Shown: positions 24,313-34,618 of the stretch, in pieces | Layout of the letters: every line of letters starts with the position of its first letter | How positions within the stretch are numbered: position 1 is the stretch's first letter | Source of the DNA: Oscillospiraceae bacterium | Lineage (GTDB): Bacteria; Bacillota; Clostridia; Oscillospirales; QAMX01 | Reading direction: 5' to 3' | Length of the DNA: 64,000 bases | Assembly (NCBI GenBank): GCA_015067715.1 | Contig: SVLY01000006.1 | Coordinates: 1-64,000 of the forward strand | The notes under the pieces: generated by a model | The model's input: the letters and a program-made list of their open reading frames with translations, nothing else | The model's database searches: none | Told to the model about the DNA's origin: nothing | Translations under genes and position numbers: made by a program

Positions 24313-25743
24313 TTGGATAACCGATTTACATTAAGAAAATTTGATACCAAGGTCCAGCACCTTAAATACAAGGTACTGCGACAGGTGGCAAGACACGCCT
24401 GGGACGGGGATCTGCTGGAGCACGTTGCGGACATCCCCATGGAGATCGTTCCGGGAAAGATACCCACGATGCGCTGCTGTGTTTACAAGGAGCGGGCGAT
24501 ACTTGCCCAGAGGGTAAAGCTTGCAATGGGCGGCCACAGGGACGATGACCGGGTCATCCACGTTATCGATATCGCCTGTGACGAGTGTCCCGCCGCGGGC
24601 TACGACGTTACCGACTCCTGCAGGGGCTGTCTTGCTCACCGATGTGAGGACGTTTGCAAGAGGGGAGCCATCTCCTTCGACCACAACCACGTCGCCCATA
24701 TCGACAAATCAAAGTGCGTGGAGTGCGGAGCCTGCGCAAAGGTATGTCCCTTTGCGGCCATCGTAAACCGCAAGCGCCCCTGTCAGAACGCCTGTAAGAT
24801 AAAGGCCATATCTATAAACAGCGAGGGTTCCGCCACGGTGGACTATTCAAAGTGCATCTCCTGCGGCGCCTGCGTTTACCAGTGCCCCTTTGGGGCAATA
24901 ACCGAAAAGTCCTACATTCTGGACGCCATCGACCTTTTGAAAAACGGTGATAAGAAGACATACGCCGTTATCGCCCCGTCCTTTGCAAGCCAGTTCACCC
25001 ACGCCAGATCCGGCCAGGTGATCGCCGGGCTGAAAAAGCTGGGGTTTGCGGGAGTAGTCGAGGCCGCCCTCGGGGCGGACATGGTTGCCCTTGCAGAGGC
25101 AAGAGAGCTGGCGGAAAAGGGCTTTCTCACAAGCTCCTGCTGTCCGGCGTTTGTGGAATATATCGAAAAGACCCACCCGGCGCTGCTTTCCCGGGTATCT
25201 TCCAATCTTTCGCCCATGGCGCTTATCTCTAAGCACCTGAAGGAAAAAGAACCGGATTGCTCCGTGGTTTTCATCGGTCCGTGTACCGCCAAAAAGGGCG
25301 AGGTGAAAAAGCCGGAGGTCAGACCCTGGGTGGACGTTGCACTCACCTTTGAAGAGCTTCAGGCTCTGTTTGACAGCCGGGATATCGACATACGCACCCT
25401 TGAAGACGCCGTTCTGGACGATGCTTCGTACTACGGGCGGATATTTGCCCGCAGCGGCGGACTTTCCGATGCCGTTAGACGAGCTCTGGAAGAGCAGGGT
25501 ATTGAATTCGACTTTAAGCCCGTGGTCTGCGACGGTATTGAAGAGTGCCGCGTGGCGCTTATAAAGGCCGGCCATGACCATCTTGACGGAAACTTCATCG
25601 AGGGCATGGCCTGTGTGGGCGGATGCATCGGCGGAGCGGGATGTCTTACCCACGGAGAAAAGAACCGGGCCGGTGTGGACAAATACGGCCGCGAGGCCCA
25701 CGAAAAAAACATGACGGACGCCGCAGGCGCCCTGAACACATAG
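24313..25743 (+). CDS. Monomeric [FeFe]-hydrogenase, group B-like
   Basis: The ~476-residue protein has N-terminal ferredoxin-like clusters (CVECGACAKVCP and CISCGACVYQCPFGAI, plus extra cysteines in CDECP and CRGC) followed by an H-cluster domain. The H-cluster motifs are TSCCPAF (near 273), GPCTAKKGE (near 322) and EGMACVGGCIGGAG (near 430). All cluster cysteines are kept. The Phe after CCPA, Gly before PC and GAG in the third motif depart from group A (TSCCPxW, MPCxxKxxE, GGG) and fit group B. It interconverts protons and H2 with ferredoxin. I choose TTG 24313 after GGCAGGA. No maturation genes (hydE, hydF, hydG) are in the window. Confidence 0.85.
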   Translation: MDNRFTLRKFDTKVQHLKYKVLRQVARHAWDGDLLEHVADIPMEIVPGKIPTMRCCVYKERAILAQRVKLAMGGHRDDDRVIHVIDIACDECPAAGYDVTDSCRGCLAHRCEDVCKRGAISFDHNHVAHIDKSKCVECGACAKVCPFAAIVNRKRPCQNACKIKAISINSEGSATVDYSKCISCGACVYQCPFGAITEKSYILDAIDLLKNGDKKTYAVIAPSFASQFTHARSGQVIAGLKKLGFAGVVEAALGADMVALAEARELAEKGFLTSSCCPAFVEYIEKTHPALLSRVSSNLSPMALISKHLKEKEPDCSVVFIGPCTAKKGEVKKPEVRPWVDVALTFEELQALFDSRDIDIRTLEDAVLDDASYYGRIFARSGGLSDAVRRALEEQGIEFDFKPVVCDGIEECRVALIKAGHDHLDGNFIEGMACVGGCIGGAGCLTHGEKNRAGVDKYGREAHEKNMTDAAGALNT

Positions 25744-25773
25744 ATCACTGACAACAAAGGGAAGGAAATATAT

Positions 25774-26718
25774 ATGAACAAAATCACAATCATAGGCACG
25801 GGAAGCGTCGGCTCCACCATTGCCTACACACTCACCGTAACCGGTCTTGCATCGGAGATCGTCATGATCGACATCAACGGCGCAAAGGCCATGGGCGAGG
25901 CTCTGGACATCCGCCAGGGTACCCCCTTCTGCAACTCCTGCACCATCTATGCCGGCAGCTACGCCGACGCCGCAGGCTCTGACATCGTCATTCTCACCTC
26001 CGGTGTTGCACGTAAGCCCGGCCAGAGCAGACTTGACCTTGCCCAGACCAACGTCAACATCACCAAGACCATCATCCCCTGGATAACCAAGTACGCCCCC
26101 GACGCCACCTACGTTATCGTTTCCAACCCCGTGGACATTCTCACCTACACCTTCTGCAAATACTCCGGTCTTCCCGAAGAGCGCATCATCGGCTCCGGCA
26201 CCATTCTGGACACCGCCCGTCTACGCTCCCGCCTTTCCGAGTACTATTCCATAAACCAGCAGAACGTCCACGCCTATGTTCTGGGCGAGCACGGCGATTC
26301 CTCCTTCATTCCCTGGTCCGTTGCCAATATCTCCAACGTTCCCATCGACGCCTACCGCGACTCTCTCATCCACACCGACGCCGTTTACCCCGAGCTTATC
26401 ACTGAAGAGGTTGAGGAATACGTCCGCAAGTCCGGCGCCCGTGTTATCGAGCGCAAGGGAGCCACCTTCTACGCAGTTTCCATCTCCGTATGCCACCTGT
26501 GCAAATGTCTGCTCAGCGGCATAGACACTACCCTCACCGTTTCAACCATGCTCCACGGCGAGTACGGCATTGAGGACATCTGCCTCAGCCTTGTGAACGT
26601 GGTCGGCAAAAAGGGCGCCCACAGCAAGCTTCTGCTTCCCCTTACCGACAGCGAGCTTGCCGCTCTCCACAAGAGCGCAGAAAGCCTGAGAAACGTTATC
26701 AACAATATCTCCATCTGA
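25774..26718 (+). CDS. LDH/MDH superfamily dehydrogenase with malate-type specificity arginine
   Basis: A 314-residue NAD-dependent 2-hydroxyacid dehydrogenase. Overall it looks like an L-lactate dehydrogenase (GEHGDSS with catalytic His173, DTARLR with Arg149, ERKGATFYA). However, the residue that sets substrate choice, Gln102 of lactate dehydrogenases (NQKPGETR), is Arg80 here (VARKPGQSR), as in malate dehydrogenases. In known enzymes that one change converts lactate to malate dehydrogenase. With fumarase next door, oxaloacetate reduction to malate is the better call. The NAD-binding GTGSVGSTIAY is at the N terminus. GGAAGGAAA precedes ATG 25774. Automatic pipelines would probably label it ldh. 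Confidence 0.78.
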   Translation: MNKITIIGTGSVGSTIAYTLTVTGLASEIVMIDINGAKAMGEALDIRQGTPFCNSCTIYAGSYADAAGSDIVILTSGVARKPGQSRLDLAQTNVNITKTIIPWITKYAPDATYVIVSNPVDILTYTFCKYSGLPEERIIGSGTILDTARLRSRLSEYYSINQQNVHAYVLGEHGDSSFIPWSVANISNVPIDAYRDSLIHTDAVYPELITEEVEEYVRKSGARVIERKGATFYAVSISVCHLCKCLLSGIDTTLTVSTMLHGEYGIEDICLSLVNVVGKKGAHSKLLLPLTDSELAALHKSAESLRNVINNISI

Positions 26719-26751
26719 GACGACCGAGTATAAGAAAGGAAGATATATCAA

Positions 26752-28128
<1,377 letters not shown>

Positions 28129-28150
28129 TTAACAGAGGAGAACCGAAAAG

Positions 28151-28939
28151 ATGAAACTTAGCTATTTCCCGGGATGCACCCTGAAAAACAAAGCCGCAGA
28201 CCTTGACCGCTACGCAAGGCTTTGCGCCGAGGCTCTGGGTGTTACTCTGGAAGAGATCGAAGAGTGGCAGTGCTGCGGAGGCGTGTTCACCACCTCCACG
28301 GACGAGGTCGCAACAAAGCTTGCCTCCGTCCGGGCTCTTGCAGACGCCAAAAAGCAGGGCAGACCTCTTGTCAGCGTTTGCTCTGCCTGCCACAACGTTA
28401 TAAAGCAGACCAACCACGCCATGCAGACCAACGCCGAATTTGCGGACAAGGTCAACCGTTACATGGCTCCCGAGAGCTACGACGGCTCTGCCGAGGTCGT
28501 CCACTATCTGGAGATGCTCCGGGATATCGTTGGCCTTGACAAGCTCGCCGCCGCAGTCAAAAACCCCCTTAAGGGCAAAAAGATCGCCGCCTACTACGGC
28601 TGTCTTCTGCTGAGACCGGGCTCCGTTATGGCAATGGACGATCCCGAAAACCCCAGGATCATGGAGGATATCATCACCGCCATCGGCGCCGAGCCTGTTA
28701 TCTACCCCTACCGCAACGAGTGCTGCGGAGGCTACGTGGTTATGGAAAGCCCTGAGCTTGCGGGCAAAATGAGCAAAAAGGTCACCCAAAGTGCTCATGA
28801 GAAGGGCGCAGACCTCATCGTCACCGCTTGTCCCCTCTGCCGCTACAATCTTGTGAAGAACGGCTCTGACACTCCCGTTGTCTATTTCACAGAGCTTCTT
28901 GCCCAGGCTCTCGGTCTGAAGGAGGGCGAAGATGAGTAA
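28151..28939 (+). CDS. hdrB: Heterodisulfide reductase-like subunit B (two CCG domains)
   Basis: A 262-residue protein with two CCG domains, each able to hold a non-cubane Fe-S cluster. The first set of ligands is Cys9, Cys41-Cys42, Cys77 and Cys80. The second is Cys151, Cys191-Cys192, Cys227 and Cys230. Both sets are complete, as in methanogen HdrB, where the clusters split the CoM-S-S-CoB disulfide. The organism is bacterial, so the physiological acceptor here is unknown. hdrC overlaps the end by eight bases. Nearby fumarate-reductase genes suggest electrons may be passed on rather than used on a disulfide. Confidence 0.92.
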   Translation: MKLSYFPGCTLKNKAADLDRYARLCAEALGVTLEEIEEWQCCGGVFTTSTDEVATKLASVRALADAKKQGRPLVSVCSACHNVIKQTNHAMQTNAEFADKVNRYMAPESYDGSAEVVHYLEMLRDIVGLDKLAAAVKNPLKGKKIAAYYGCLLLRPGSVMAMDDPENPRIMEDIITAIGAEPVIYPYRNECCGGYVVMESPELAGKMSKKVTQSAHEKGADLIVTACPLCRYNLVKNGSDTPVVYFTELLAQALGLKEGEDE

Positions 28940-29324
28940 TCCCATGGAAAACGTCCGCGAAGAGATAATCCGCCGAAGCGGAGTTGACCCCAAAAAGTGC
29001 ATGCGCTGCGGCAAGTGCTCCGGCACCTGTCCGGCTTACGACGAGATGGAGTACCATCCCCACCAGTTTGTCTACATGGTGGAGTCCGGGGATATAGAAC
29101 CCCTGATGAAGTCCGAATCCGTCTACCGCTGTCTTACCTGCTTTGCCTGTGTGGAGAGATGTCCCCGGGGCGTTGAGCCTGCAAAGCTTATCGAGGCAGT
29201 CCGCCTTGAGGTCATCCGTGCCTCCGGCGCAAACCATATGACCCCCGACCACGTGCCCGCCCTGCTGGACGACGAGATCCCCCAGCAGGCTCTGGTAAGT
29301 GCGTTCAGAAAATATACCAAGTAA
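28932..29324 (+). CDS. hdrC: Heterodisulfide reductase-like subunit C
   Basis: A 130-residue ferredoxin-like protein with two [4Fe-4S] sites, CMRCGKCSGTCP and CLTCFACVERCP. In the Hdr complex this subunit carries electrons from HdrA to HdrB. The ATG lies inside the hdrB coding end (eight-base overlap), a sign of coupled translation. There is no membrane segment, so it belongs to the soluble HdrABC type rather than the membrane HdrDE type. Confidence 0.92.
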   Translation: MSNPMENVREEIIRRSGVDPKKCMRCGKCSGTCPAYDEMEYHPHQFVYMVESGDIEPLMKSESVYRCLTCFACVERCPRGVEPAKLIEAVRLEVIRASGANHMTPDHVPALLDDEIPQQALVSAFRKYTK

Positions 29325-29339
29325 GGAGGAAAAGACTTT

Positions 29340-31334
29340 ATGCAGAGAATAGGTGTTTTTGTCTGCTGGTGCGGAAGCAATATTGCCGGAACAGTTGACG
29401 TTCAGGCTGTATCCGAGGCCCTTAAGACCGAGCCCGGCGTTGTCTTTTCCACCAACTATCAGTATATGTGCTCCCAGGCAGGTCAGGACATAATCAAAAA
29501 TGCCATTGCCGAGCATAAGCTCACGGGCATCGTCGTCTGCTCCTGCTCACCCCGTATGCACGAGGCGACCTTCCGCAAGACCGCCGCGGCGGCAGGTCTC
29601 AACCCCTATATGGTGGAGATCGCCAACATCCGCGAGCAGTGCTCCTGGGTACATAAGGATATGCCCATCGGCACCGAAAAGGCCATCATCCTTGGCAGAG
29701 CGGCAATTGCAAAGGTAAACCTCAACACCCCCCTGACTCCCGGCGAAAGCCCCGTTACAAAGCGCGCTTTGGTCATCGGCGGCGGTATTGCCGGCATCCA
29801 GACCGCTCTGGATATTGCCGACGCGGGCTTTGAGGTGGACATCGTTGAGAAAAAGCCCACCATCGGCGGCAAAATGGCTCAGCTGGACAAGACCTTCCCC
29901 ACGCTGGACTGTGCCGCGTGTATCCTCACTCCCAAAATGGTGGACGTTGCCCAGCACGAAAAGATCCGCATCTTCTCCTACAGCGAGGTTGAGGCTGTTT
30001 CGGGCTTCGTTGGCAATTTTGACGTTAAGATAAAGAAAAAGGCCCGCTTCGTGGACGAGACCAAGTGCACCGGCTGCGGCCTCTGCACCGAAAAGTGCCC
30101 CCAGAAAAAGGTTCCCAACGAGTTTAACCTGGGCATGGACAACCGCCGTGCGGTCTACATTCCCTTTGCCCAGGCAGTTCCCAAGGTTGCCACCATCGAC
30201 GCGGACTACTGCAGTATGCTGAAAAACGGCAAGTGCGGCGTATGCGCCAAGGTGTGCACCGCCGGCGCCATAGACTACAAACAGCAGGATCAGACCATTG
30301 AAGAAAAGTACGGCGCCATCGTCGTTGCCACGGGCTTTAACCCCATCAGCATGGACAAGTTCGATGAATATGCCTACAGCCAGTCCAAAGATGTTATAAC
30401 CTCCCTTGAGTTCGAGCGTCTCACCAACGCCGCAGGTCCCACCGCGGGCAAGCTCCTGCGCCCCTCCGACGGAAAGCATCCCCACACCATCGTGTTCGTC
30501 CAGTGCGTGGGCTCCAGATGCGACTCCTGCAGTGAAAAGGGCAAGGAATACTGCTCGAAGATCTGCTGTATGTACACCGCAAAGCACGCCATGCTCACCC
30601 GGGACAAGTATCCGGACACCGAAGTCTACGTGTTCTACATCGACGTTCGTACCCCCGGCAAGGCCTTCGACGAGTTCTATCGCCGCGCCGTTGAGGAATA
30701 CGGCGTTCACTATATCAAGGGCATGGTGGGCAAGGTCGCTCCCGAGGGCGACAAGCTCATGGTCCGTGCCAGCGATCTGCTTGCAAACAAGCAGCTGAAC
30801 ATCGAGGCTGACCTTGTGGTTCTTGCCGCCGCCATCGAGCCCGACAAGAGCGCCCGTCCCCTTGCAACCATGCTCACCGCCAGCATGGACACCAACGATT
30901 TCTTCACCGAGGCTCACCCCAAGCTCCGCCCCGTGGAAAGCCCCACCGCAGGTGTTTTCCTCTCCGGCGCGTGCCAGGGTCCCAAGGACATTCCCGAGAC
31001 AGTCTCCCAGGCGGGAGCCGCCGCGGCAAAGGTCATCGGTCTGCTTGCCAAGGATAAGCTCACCGGCAACCCCTGCGTTGCATCTTCCGACGAGCTTATG
31101 TGCAACGGCTGTTCCTCCTGCGCCAACGTCTGCCCCTACGGCGCCATCACTTACGAAAACAAGGAATTCCGTATGCCGGACAGAACCGTTGCCATCCGCC
31201 GGGTCGCAAAGGTAAACCCCGCCGTTTGCCAGGGCTGTGGCGCGTGTACGGTGGCCTGTCCCTCCGGAGCCATGGACCTTAAGGGATTTGCAAGCTCACA
31301 GATCATTGCGGAGGTGGATGCAATATGCCGGTAA
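29340..31334 (+). CDS. hdrA: Heterodisulfide reductase-like subunit A (electron-bifurcating flavoprotein)
   Basis: In characterised complexes HdrA holds the FAD that splits electron pairs between ferredoxin and HdrB. The 664-residue protein has an N-terminal cysteine domain (VCWCGSNIAGTVDV), FAD-binding GGGIAGIQTALDIADAG near residue 146, the HdrA-specific CAACILTPKMV cluster site, an inserted ferredoxin domain with CTGCGLCTEKCP, and two C-terminal [4Fe-4S] sites near 588-640 (CNGCSSCANVCP, CQGCGACTVACP). Length and order match full-length HdrA of methanogens and sulfate reducers. It overlaps mvhD by ten bases. Confidence 0.93.
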   Translation: MQRIGVFVCWCGSNIAGTVDVQAVSEALKTEPGVVFSTNYQYMCSQAGQDIIKNAIAEHKLTGIVVCSCSPRMHEATFRKTAAAAGLNPYMVEIANIREQCSWVHKDMPIGTEKAIILGRAAIAKVNLNTPLTPGESPVTKRALVIGGGIAGIQTALDIADAGFEVDIVEKKPTIGGKMAQLDKTFPTLDCAACILTPKMVDVAQHEKIRIFSYSEVEAVSGFVGNFDVKIKKKARFVDETKCTGCGLCTEKCPQKKVPNEFNLGMDNRRAVYIPFAQAVPKVATIDADYCSMLKNGKCGVCAKVCTAGAIDYKQQDQTIEEKYGAIVVATGFNPISMDKFDEYAYSQSKDVITSLEFERLTNAAGPTAGKLLRPSDGKHPHTIVFVQCVGSRCDSCSEKGKEYCSKICCMYTAKHAMLTRDKYPDTEVYVFYIDVRTPGKAFDEFYRRAVEEYGVHYIKGMVGKVAPEGDKLMVRASDLLANKQLNIEADLVVLAAAIEPDKSARPLATMLTASMDTNDFFTEAHPKLRPVESPTAGVFLSGACQGPKDIPETVSQAGAAAAKVIGLLAKDKLTGNPCVASSDELMCNGCSSCANVCPYGAITYENKEFRMPDRTVAIRRVAKVNPAVCQGCGACTVACPSGAMDLKGFASSQIIAEVDAICR

Positions 31335-31759
31335 ACGAATACAAGCCCCTTATCGTTGCCTTCTGCTGTAACTGGTGCTCCTACGCCGGTGCGGACCTTG
31401 CGGGCAACAACAGACTTAACTATCCCGCGGACGTAAAGATCATCCGCGTTCCCTGTTCCTGCCGGGTCAACCCCATGTTCATCCTTCGCGCCTTCCAGCG
31501 CGGAGCGGACGGTGTTATCATTTGCGGCTGTCACCCCGGAGACTGCCACTATACCTCCGGCAACTATTACACCCGCCGCAGAATGGCTCTGCTGTTCTCC
31601 ATGCTGGACTATCTGGGCATCGAACGTGAGCGCACCAGAGTGGAGTGGGTCTCTGCCGCGGAAGGCGCAAAGTTTGCCGCCACAATGAACGATTTCGCCA
31701 AAACGGTTGCCGCCCTTGGTGAAAACAAAAGACTGGAGGATCTCAGATGCAAAAAATAA
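31325..31759 (+). CDS. mvhD: MvhD/FlxD-type electron-transfer subunit
   Basis: A 144-residue [2Fe-2S] protein of the methyl-viologen hydrogenase delta family, with CCNWCSYAGAD, VPCSCR and CGCHPGDCHY. It links an electron-input module (hydrogenase or the NADH-oxidising FlxABC) to HdrA. Here the partner genes that follow are Flx-like, not hydrogenase subunits, so FlxD is the better functional name. It overlaps hdrA (ten bases) and the next gene (13 bases). Confidence 0.9.
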   Translation: MPVNEYKPLIVAFCCNWCSYAGADLAGNNRLNYPADVKIIRVPCSCRVNPMFILRAFQRGADGVIICGCHPGDCHYTSGNYYTRRRMALLFSMLDYLGIERERTRVEWVSAAEGAKFAATMNDFAKTVAALGENKRLEDLRCKK

Positions 31760-32736
31760 CACGGGATGCCCTTGTCAATAAGGCTCTGGCCCTTCTGGAT
31801 AACGGAACTGTGGACCGTGTTCTGGGCTGGAAAAAGGGCGAGCTCGCCTACGACGTTACCCCCGCCGTCTTTACAGACGGCAAGAGCATCGGGGAGGGCT
31901 TTGTCTGGAACGATTTTTGCGGAGCAAACTTCTCCAAATACCTCATTGCCGAGACCAAAAAGACCGGAAGCAAGGTGCTTGTTTTCCTCAAGCCCTGCGA
32001 CACCTACAGCTTCAACCAGCTCCTCACCGAGCACCGTTTCGACCGTGAAAAGGTCTATGCCGTGGGCATTCCCTGCGAGGGGATGACCGACGTTCACAAG
32101 CTCCGCGCCGCTGTGGGCGAGGGCATCTGCAACGTCGAAGCCGATGGCGATATGCTTGCCGTTTCCACCGTCTACACCGACGAGCCCGTAAACGTGCCTG
32201 CCGCCGAGGTCATGCTGGAGAGATGCCTTGTGTGCAAGAGCAAAAAGCACGTGGCTTACGACGAGCTTCTGGGAGAGGAGGGCGAGGTCGCCGAATCTGC
32301 CCGTTTCGATCAGGTGGCCGAGCTCGAGGCTCTCACCCCCGACGAAAGATTTGCCTTCTGGCAGAACGAGCTTTCCCGCTGTATCCGCTGCAACGCCTGC
32401 CGTGACGTTTGCCCGGCCTGCACCTGTGAAAAGTGCGTTTTCAACAACCCCTCTTCCGGAGTTGAAAACAAGGCGGCGGCCAACAGCTTTGAAGAAAAGA
32501 TGTTCCACATCATCCGCGCGTTCCACGTTGCGGGCAGATGCACCGACTGCGGCGAGTGCAGCCGCGTATGCCCCCAGAGAATTCCCCTGCACCTGCTGAA
32601 CAGAAAATTCATCAGCGATATCGACAATTTCTACGGCGAATATCAGGCCGGAGCAGAGGTCGGTTCCCGTGCGCCCCTTGTGAACTACGATCAGGACGAC
32701 CTGGAGCCCTCCGAAGTTTTCGGCGGAAGGGAGTGA
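31747..32736 (+). CDS. flxC: Flx-type iron-sulfur protein (4Fe-4S dicluster)
   Basis: A 329-residue soluble protein with a C-terminal pair of [4Fe-4S] motifs, CIRCNACRDVCPACTCEKC and CTDCGECSRVCP. The N-terminal half resembles the beta subunit of F420-type hydrogenases and formate dehydrogenases (LVFLKPCDTYSFNQ). A further CLVCKSKK lies in between. Proteins like this occur as FlxC in Flx-Hdr clusters of sulfate reducers and other anaerobes. It probably relays electrons between the FlxA-type flavoprotein and FlxD. The assignment of letter C rather than B is by gene order and could be swapped. Confidence 0.75.
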   Translation: MQKITRDALVNKALALLDNGTVDRVLGWKKGELAYDVTPAVFTDGKSIGEGFVWNDFCGANFSKYLIAETKKTGSKVLVFLKPCDTYSFNQLLTEHRFDREKVYAVGIPCEGMTDVHKLRAAVGEGICNVEADGDMLAVSTVYTDEPVNVPAAEVMLERCLVCKSKKHVAYDELLGEEGEVAESARFDQVAELEALTPDERFAFWQNELSRCIRCNACRDVCPACTCEKCVFNNPSSGVENKAAANSFEEKMFHIIRAFHVAGRCTDCGECSRVCPQRIPLHLLNRKFISDIDNFYGEYQAGAEVGSRAPLVNYDQDDLEPSEVFGGRE

Positions 32737-32743
32737 GGCAGAT

Positions 32744-33769
32744 ATGCGTAAATGTTCCCTTTCTGAAATGAACAAGGTCTTTGCCCGGATCGCCTCGGCA
32801 CAAAAGCTCTATCTCCCCGTGGACGGAGAGGCCGGAGCGGAATATAAGCTCTGGGAAGAGGGCACGGAGTGGAGCAACGCTCTCAACACCGTGAAAAGCC
32901 CCAAGGACTTTTTCTTCCCCCAGCTTGAAAACCTTATGGAGTTCAAGGTCACAGGCAAAAGCATTGAGGTCATCGACACCCGCAAGGCAAGCGAGGATTT
33001 CGTTGTTTTCGGCGTTCGCGCCTGCGACGTGAAGAGCTTCGAGGTGCTGGATCGGGTCTTCCTCGTTGACCCGGTGGACAGCTATTACGCTACCCGCAGG
33101 GAGCACGGCACCATCGTCTCTCTGGCCTGCACCCGTCCCACCGAGACCTGCTTCTGCCGGACCTTTGGCATAGACGCAACGGAGCCCCAGGGCGACGTTG
33201 TCACATGGAAGACCGAAACCCAGCTCTTTTTCGAGGCAAAGACCCAAAAGGGTCAGGCCTTTATGAGCCTTATCGAAGATCTCACCGAAGAGTGCGACGG
33301 TTCTGAGGTTGAGGCTCAGAAGGAAAAGACCGGGAAGATCCTGGCCCGTCTGCCCCTGGCAAACCTCTCTGCCGATGCCTTTGGCGCCGACAAGACCGAC
33401 AAATTCTTTAACGCACCCGAATGGAAGACCCTTTCCGAGGCCTGTCTTGGATGCGGCACCTGCACCTTCGTGTGTCCCACCTGCCAGTGCTACGACATTA
33501 AGGACTTCAGCACAGGCTCCGGCGTCGTGCGCTTCCGTTGCTGGGACTCCTGTATGTACTCCGACTTCACCAAAATGGCCCACGGAAACCCCAGACTTAC
33601 CCAGCTTGAGCGTTTCCGCCAGCGCTTTATGCACAAGCTTGTTTACTATCCCACCAATAACGACGGTATGTTCAGCTGTGTGGGCTGCGGACGCTGTCTG
33701 TCCAGCTGCCCCATCTCCATGAACATCGTCAAAGTAATGAAGACCTTAGGAGATAAAGCAGATGACTGA
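32744..33769 (+). CDS. flxB: Flx-type iron-sulfur protein (sulfhydrogenase beta/AsrA-like)
   Basis: A 341-residue protein of the family that includes sulfhydrogenase beta and anaerobic sulfite reductase subunit A. The family segment FGVRACDVKSFEVLDRVF is at about residues 90-107. Two C-terminal [4Fe-4S] sites are CLGCGTCTFVCPTCQC and CVGCGRCLSSCP. It pairs with the flavoprotein that follows and overlaps it by eight bases. In this family the pair oxidises NAD(P)H and delivers electrons to a partner complex, here HdrA through MvhD/FlxD. Confidence 0.8.
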   Translation: MRKCSLSEMNKVFARIASAQKLYLPVDGEAGAEYKLWEEGTEWSNALNTVKSPKDFFFPQLENLMEFKVTGKSIEVIDTRKASEDFVVFGVRACDVKSFEVLDRVFLVDPVDSYYATRREHGTIVSLACTRPTETCFCRTFGIDATEPQGDVVTWKTETQLFFEAKTQKGQAFMSLIEDLTEECDGSEVEAQKEKTGKILARLPLANLSADAFGADKTDKFFNAPEWKTLSEACLGCGTCTFVCPTCQCYDIKDFSTGSGVVRFRCWDSCMYSDFTKMAHGNPRLTQLERFRQRFMHKLVYYPTNNDGMFSCVGCGRCLSSCPISMNIVKVMKTLGDKADD

Positions 33770-34595
33770 CCGCAATGAAATGCTTATTCCGGTGGTCGGC
33801 GTTATCACCGACGTCCGTATGGACACCCCCGACGTAAAGACCTTCCGCGTTGTCACTCCCGACGGTGTCAAGCCCTTTGCCCACATGCCGGGACAGTGTG
33901 CAATGCTCTCCATTCCCGGAGTTGGCGAGGCGATGTTCTCCATAACCTCTTCTCCCACCAACACCGAGTTCATGGAATTTTCCATTAAAAAGTGCGGATG
34001 TGTTACCGAATGGCTCCATCAGGCCGAACCCGGCCAGCAGATTACCGTCCGCGGCCCCTACGGAAAGCCCTTCCCCGTTGAGGAGGACCTCAAGGGCAAG
34101 GATCTGCTCTTCATCGCAGGCGGTATCGGCCTTGCGCCCCTTCGCTCCGTTATCAACTACGTTCGCCACTACCGCGAAAACTACGGCAAGGTTCAGATAG
34201 TTTACGGCGCCCGCTCCAAGGACGATCTTGTGGACTACAGCGAGATCATCAACGAGTGGATGACCGACGACGGCATTGAAGTGAACCTCACCATCGACCG
34301 CGAGCAGGAAGGCTGGGACGGACACGTTGGCTTTATTCCCAACTTCGTCAAAGAGCTTTCTCCCGACCTTAACAAGACCGTTCTCATGTGCGGCCCTCCC
34401 ATTATGATCAAGTTCACCCTTCAGGGACTTATGGAACTGGGCTTTAAGAAGACTCAGGTGTACACCACCATGGAGCTTCGCATGAAGTGCGGCATTGGCA
34501 AGTGCGGCAGATGCAATATCGGCTCAAAGTACGTCTGCAAGGACGGTCCCGTTTTCCGCTTCGACGAGCTGGACGAGCTTCCGGACGAGTATTGA
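33762..34595 (+). CDS. flxA: FlxA-type FAD/NAD(P)H oxidoreductase (sulfhydrogenase gamma/AsrB-like)
   Basis: A 277-residue ferredoxin-reductase-like protein. The FAD domain includes RGPYGKPFPVE, the nucleotide domain begins with GGIGLAPLRSVINY, CGPPIMIKF is typical of the C-terminal region, and a [2Fe-2S] site CGIGKCGRCNIGSKYVC closes the protein. It should be the NADH (or NADPH) entry point of the Flx-Hdr complex. No residue lets me choose firmly between NADH and NADPH. ATG 33762 lies inside the end of the preceding gene after AGGAG. Confidence 0.87.
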   Translation: MTDRNEMLIPVVGVITDVRMDTPDVKTFRVVTPDGVKPFAHMPGQCAMLSIPGVGEAMFSITSSPTNTEFMEFSIKKCGCVTEWLHQAEPGQQITVRGPYGKPFPVEEDLKGKDLLFIAGGIGLAPLRSVINYVRHYRENYGKVQIVYGARSKDDLVDYSEIINEWMTDDGIEVNLTIDREQEGWDGHVGFIPNFVKELSPDLNKTVLMCGPPIMIKFTLQGLMELGFKKTQVYTTMELRMKCGIGKCGRCNIGSKYVCKDGPVFRFDELDELPDEY

Positions 34596-34618
34596 TTTTT
34601 GTCACAAGGAGAATTCAC

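Noticed and set aside
25774-26718. Plain L-lactate dehydrogenase call
   Set aside because: The specificity position is arginine (VARKPGQSR) instead of glutamine, and the gene adjoins fumC and a fumarate reductase, so malate dehydrogenase is the better call.
31325-31759. Hydrogenase delta subunit of an NiFe hydrogenase
   Set aside because: No NiFe large or small subunit is present. The genes that follow are NAD(P)H-oxidising Flx-type proteins.
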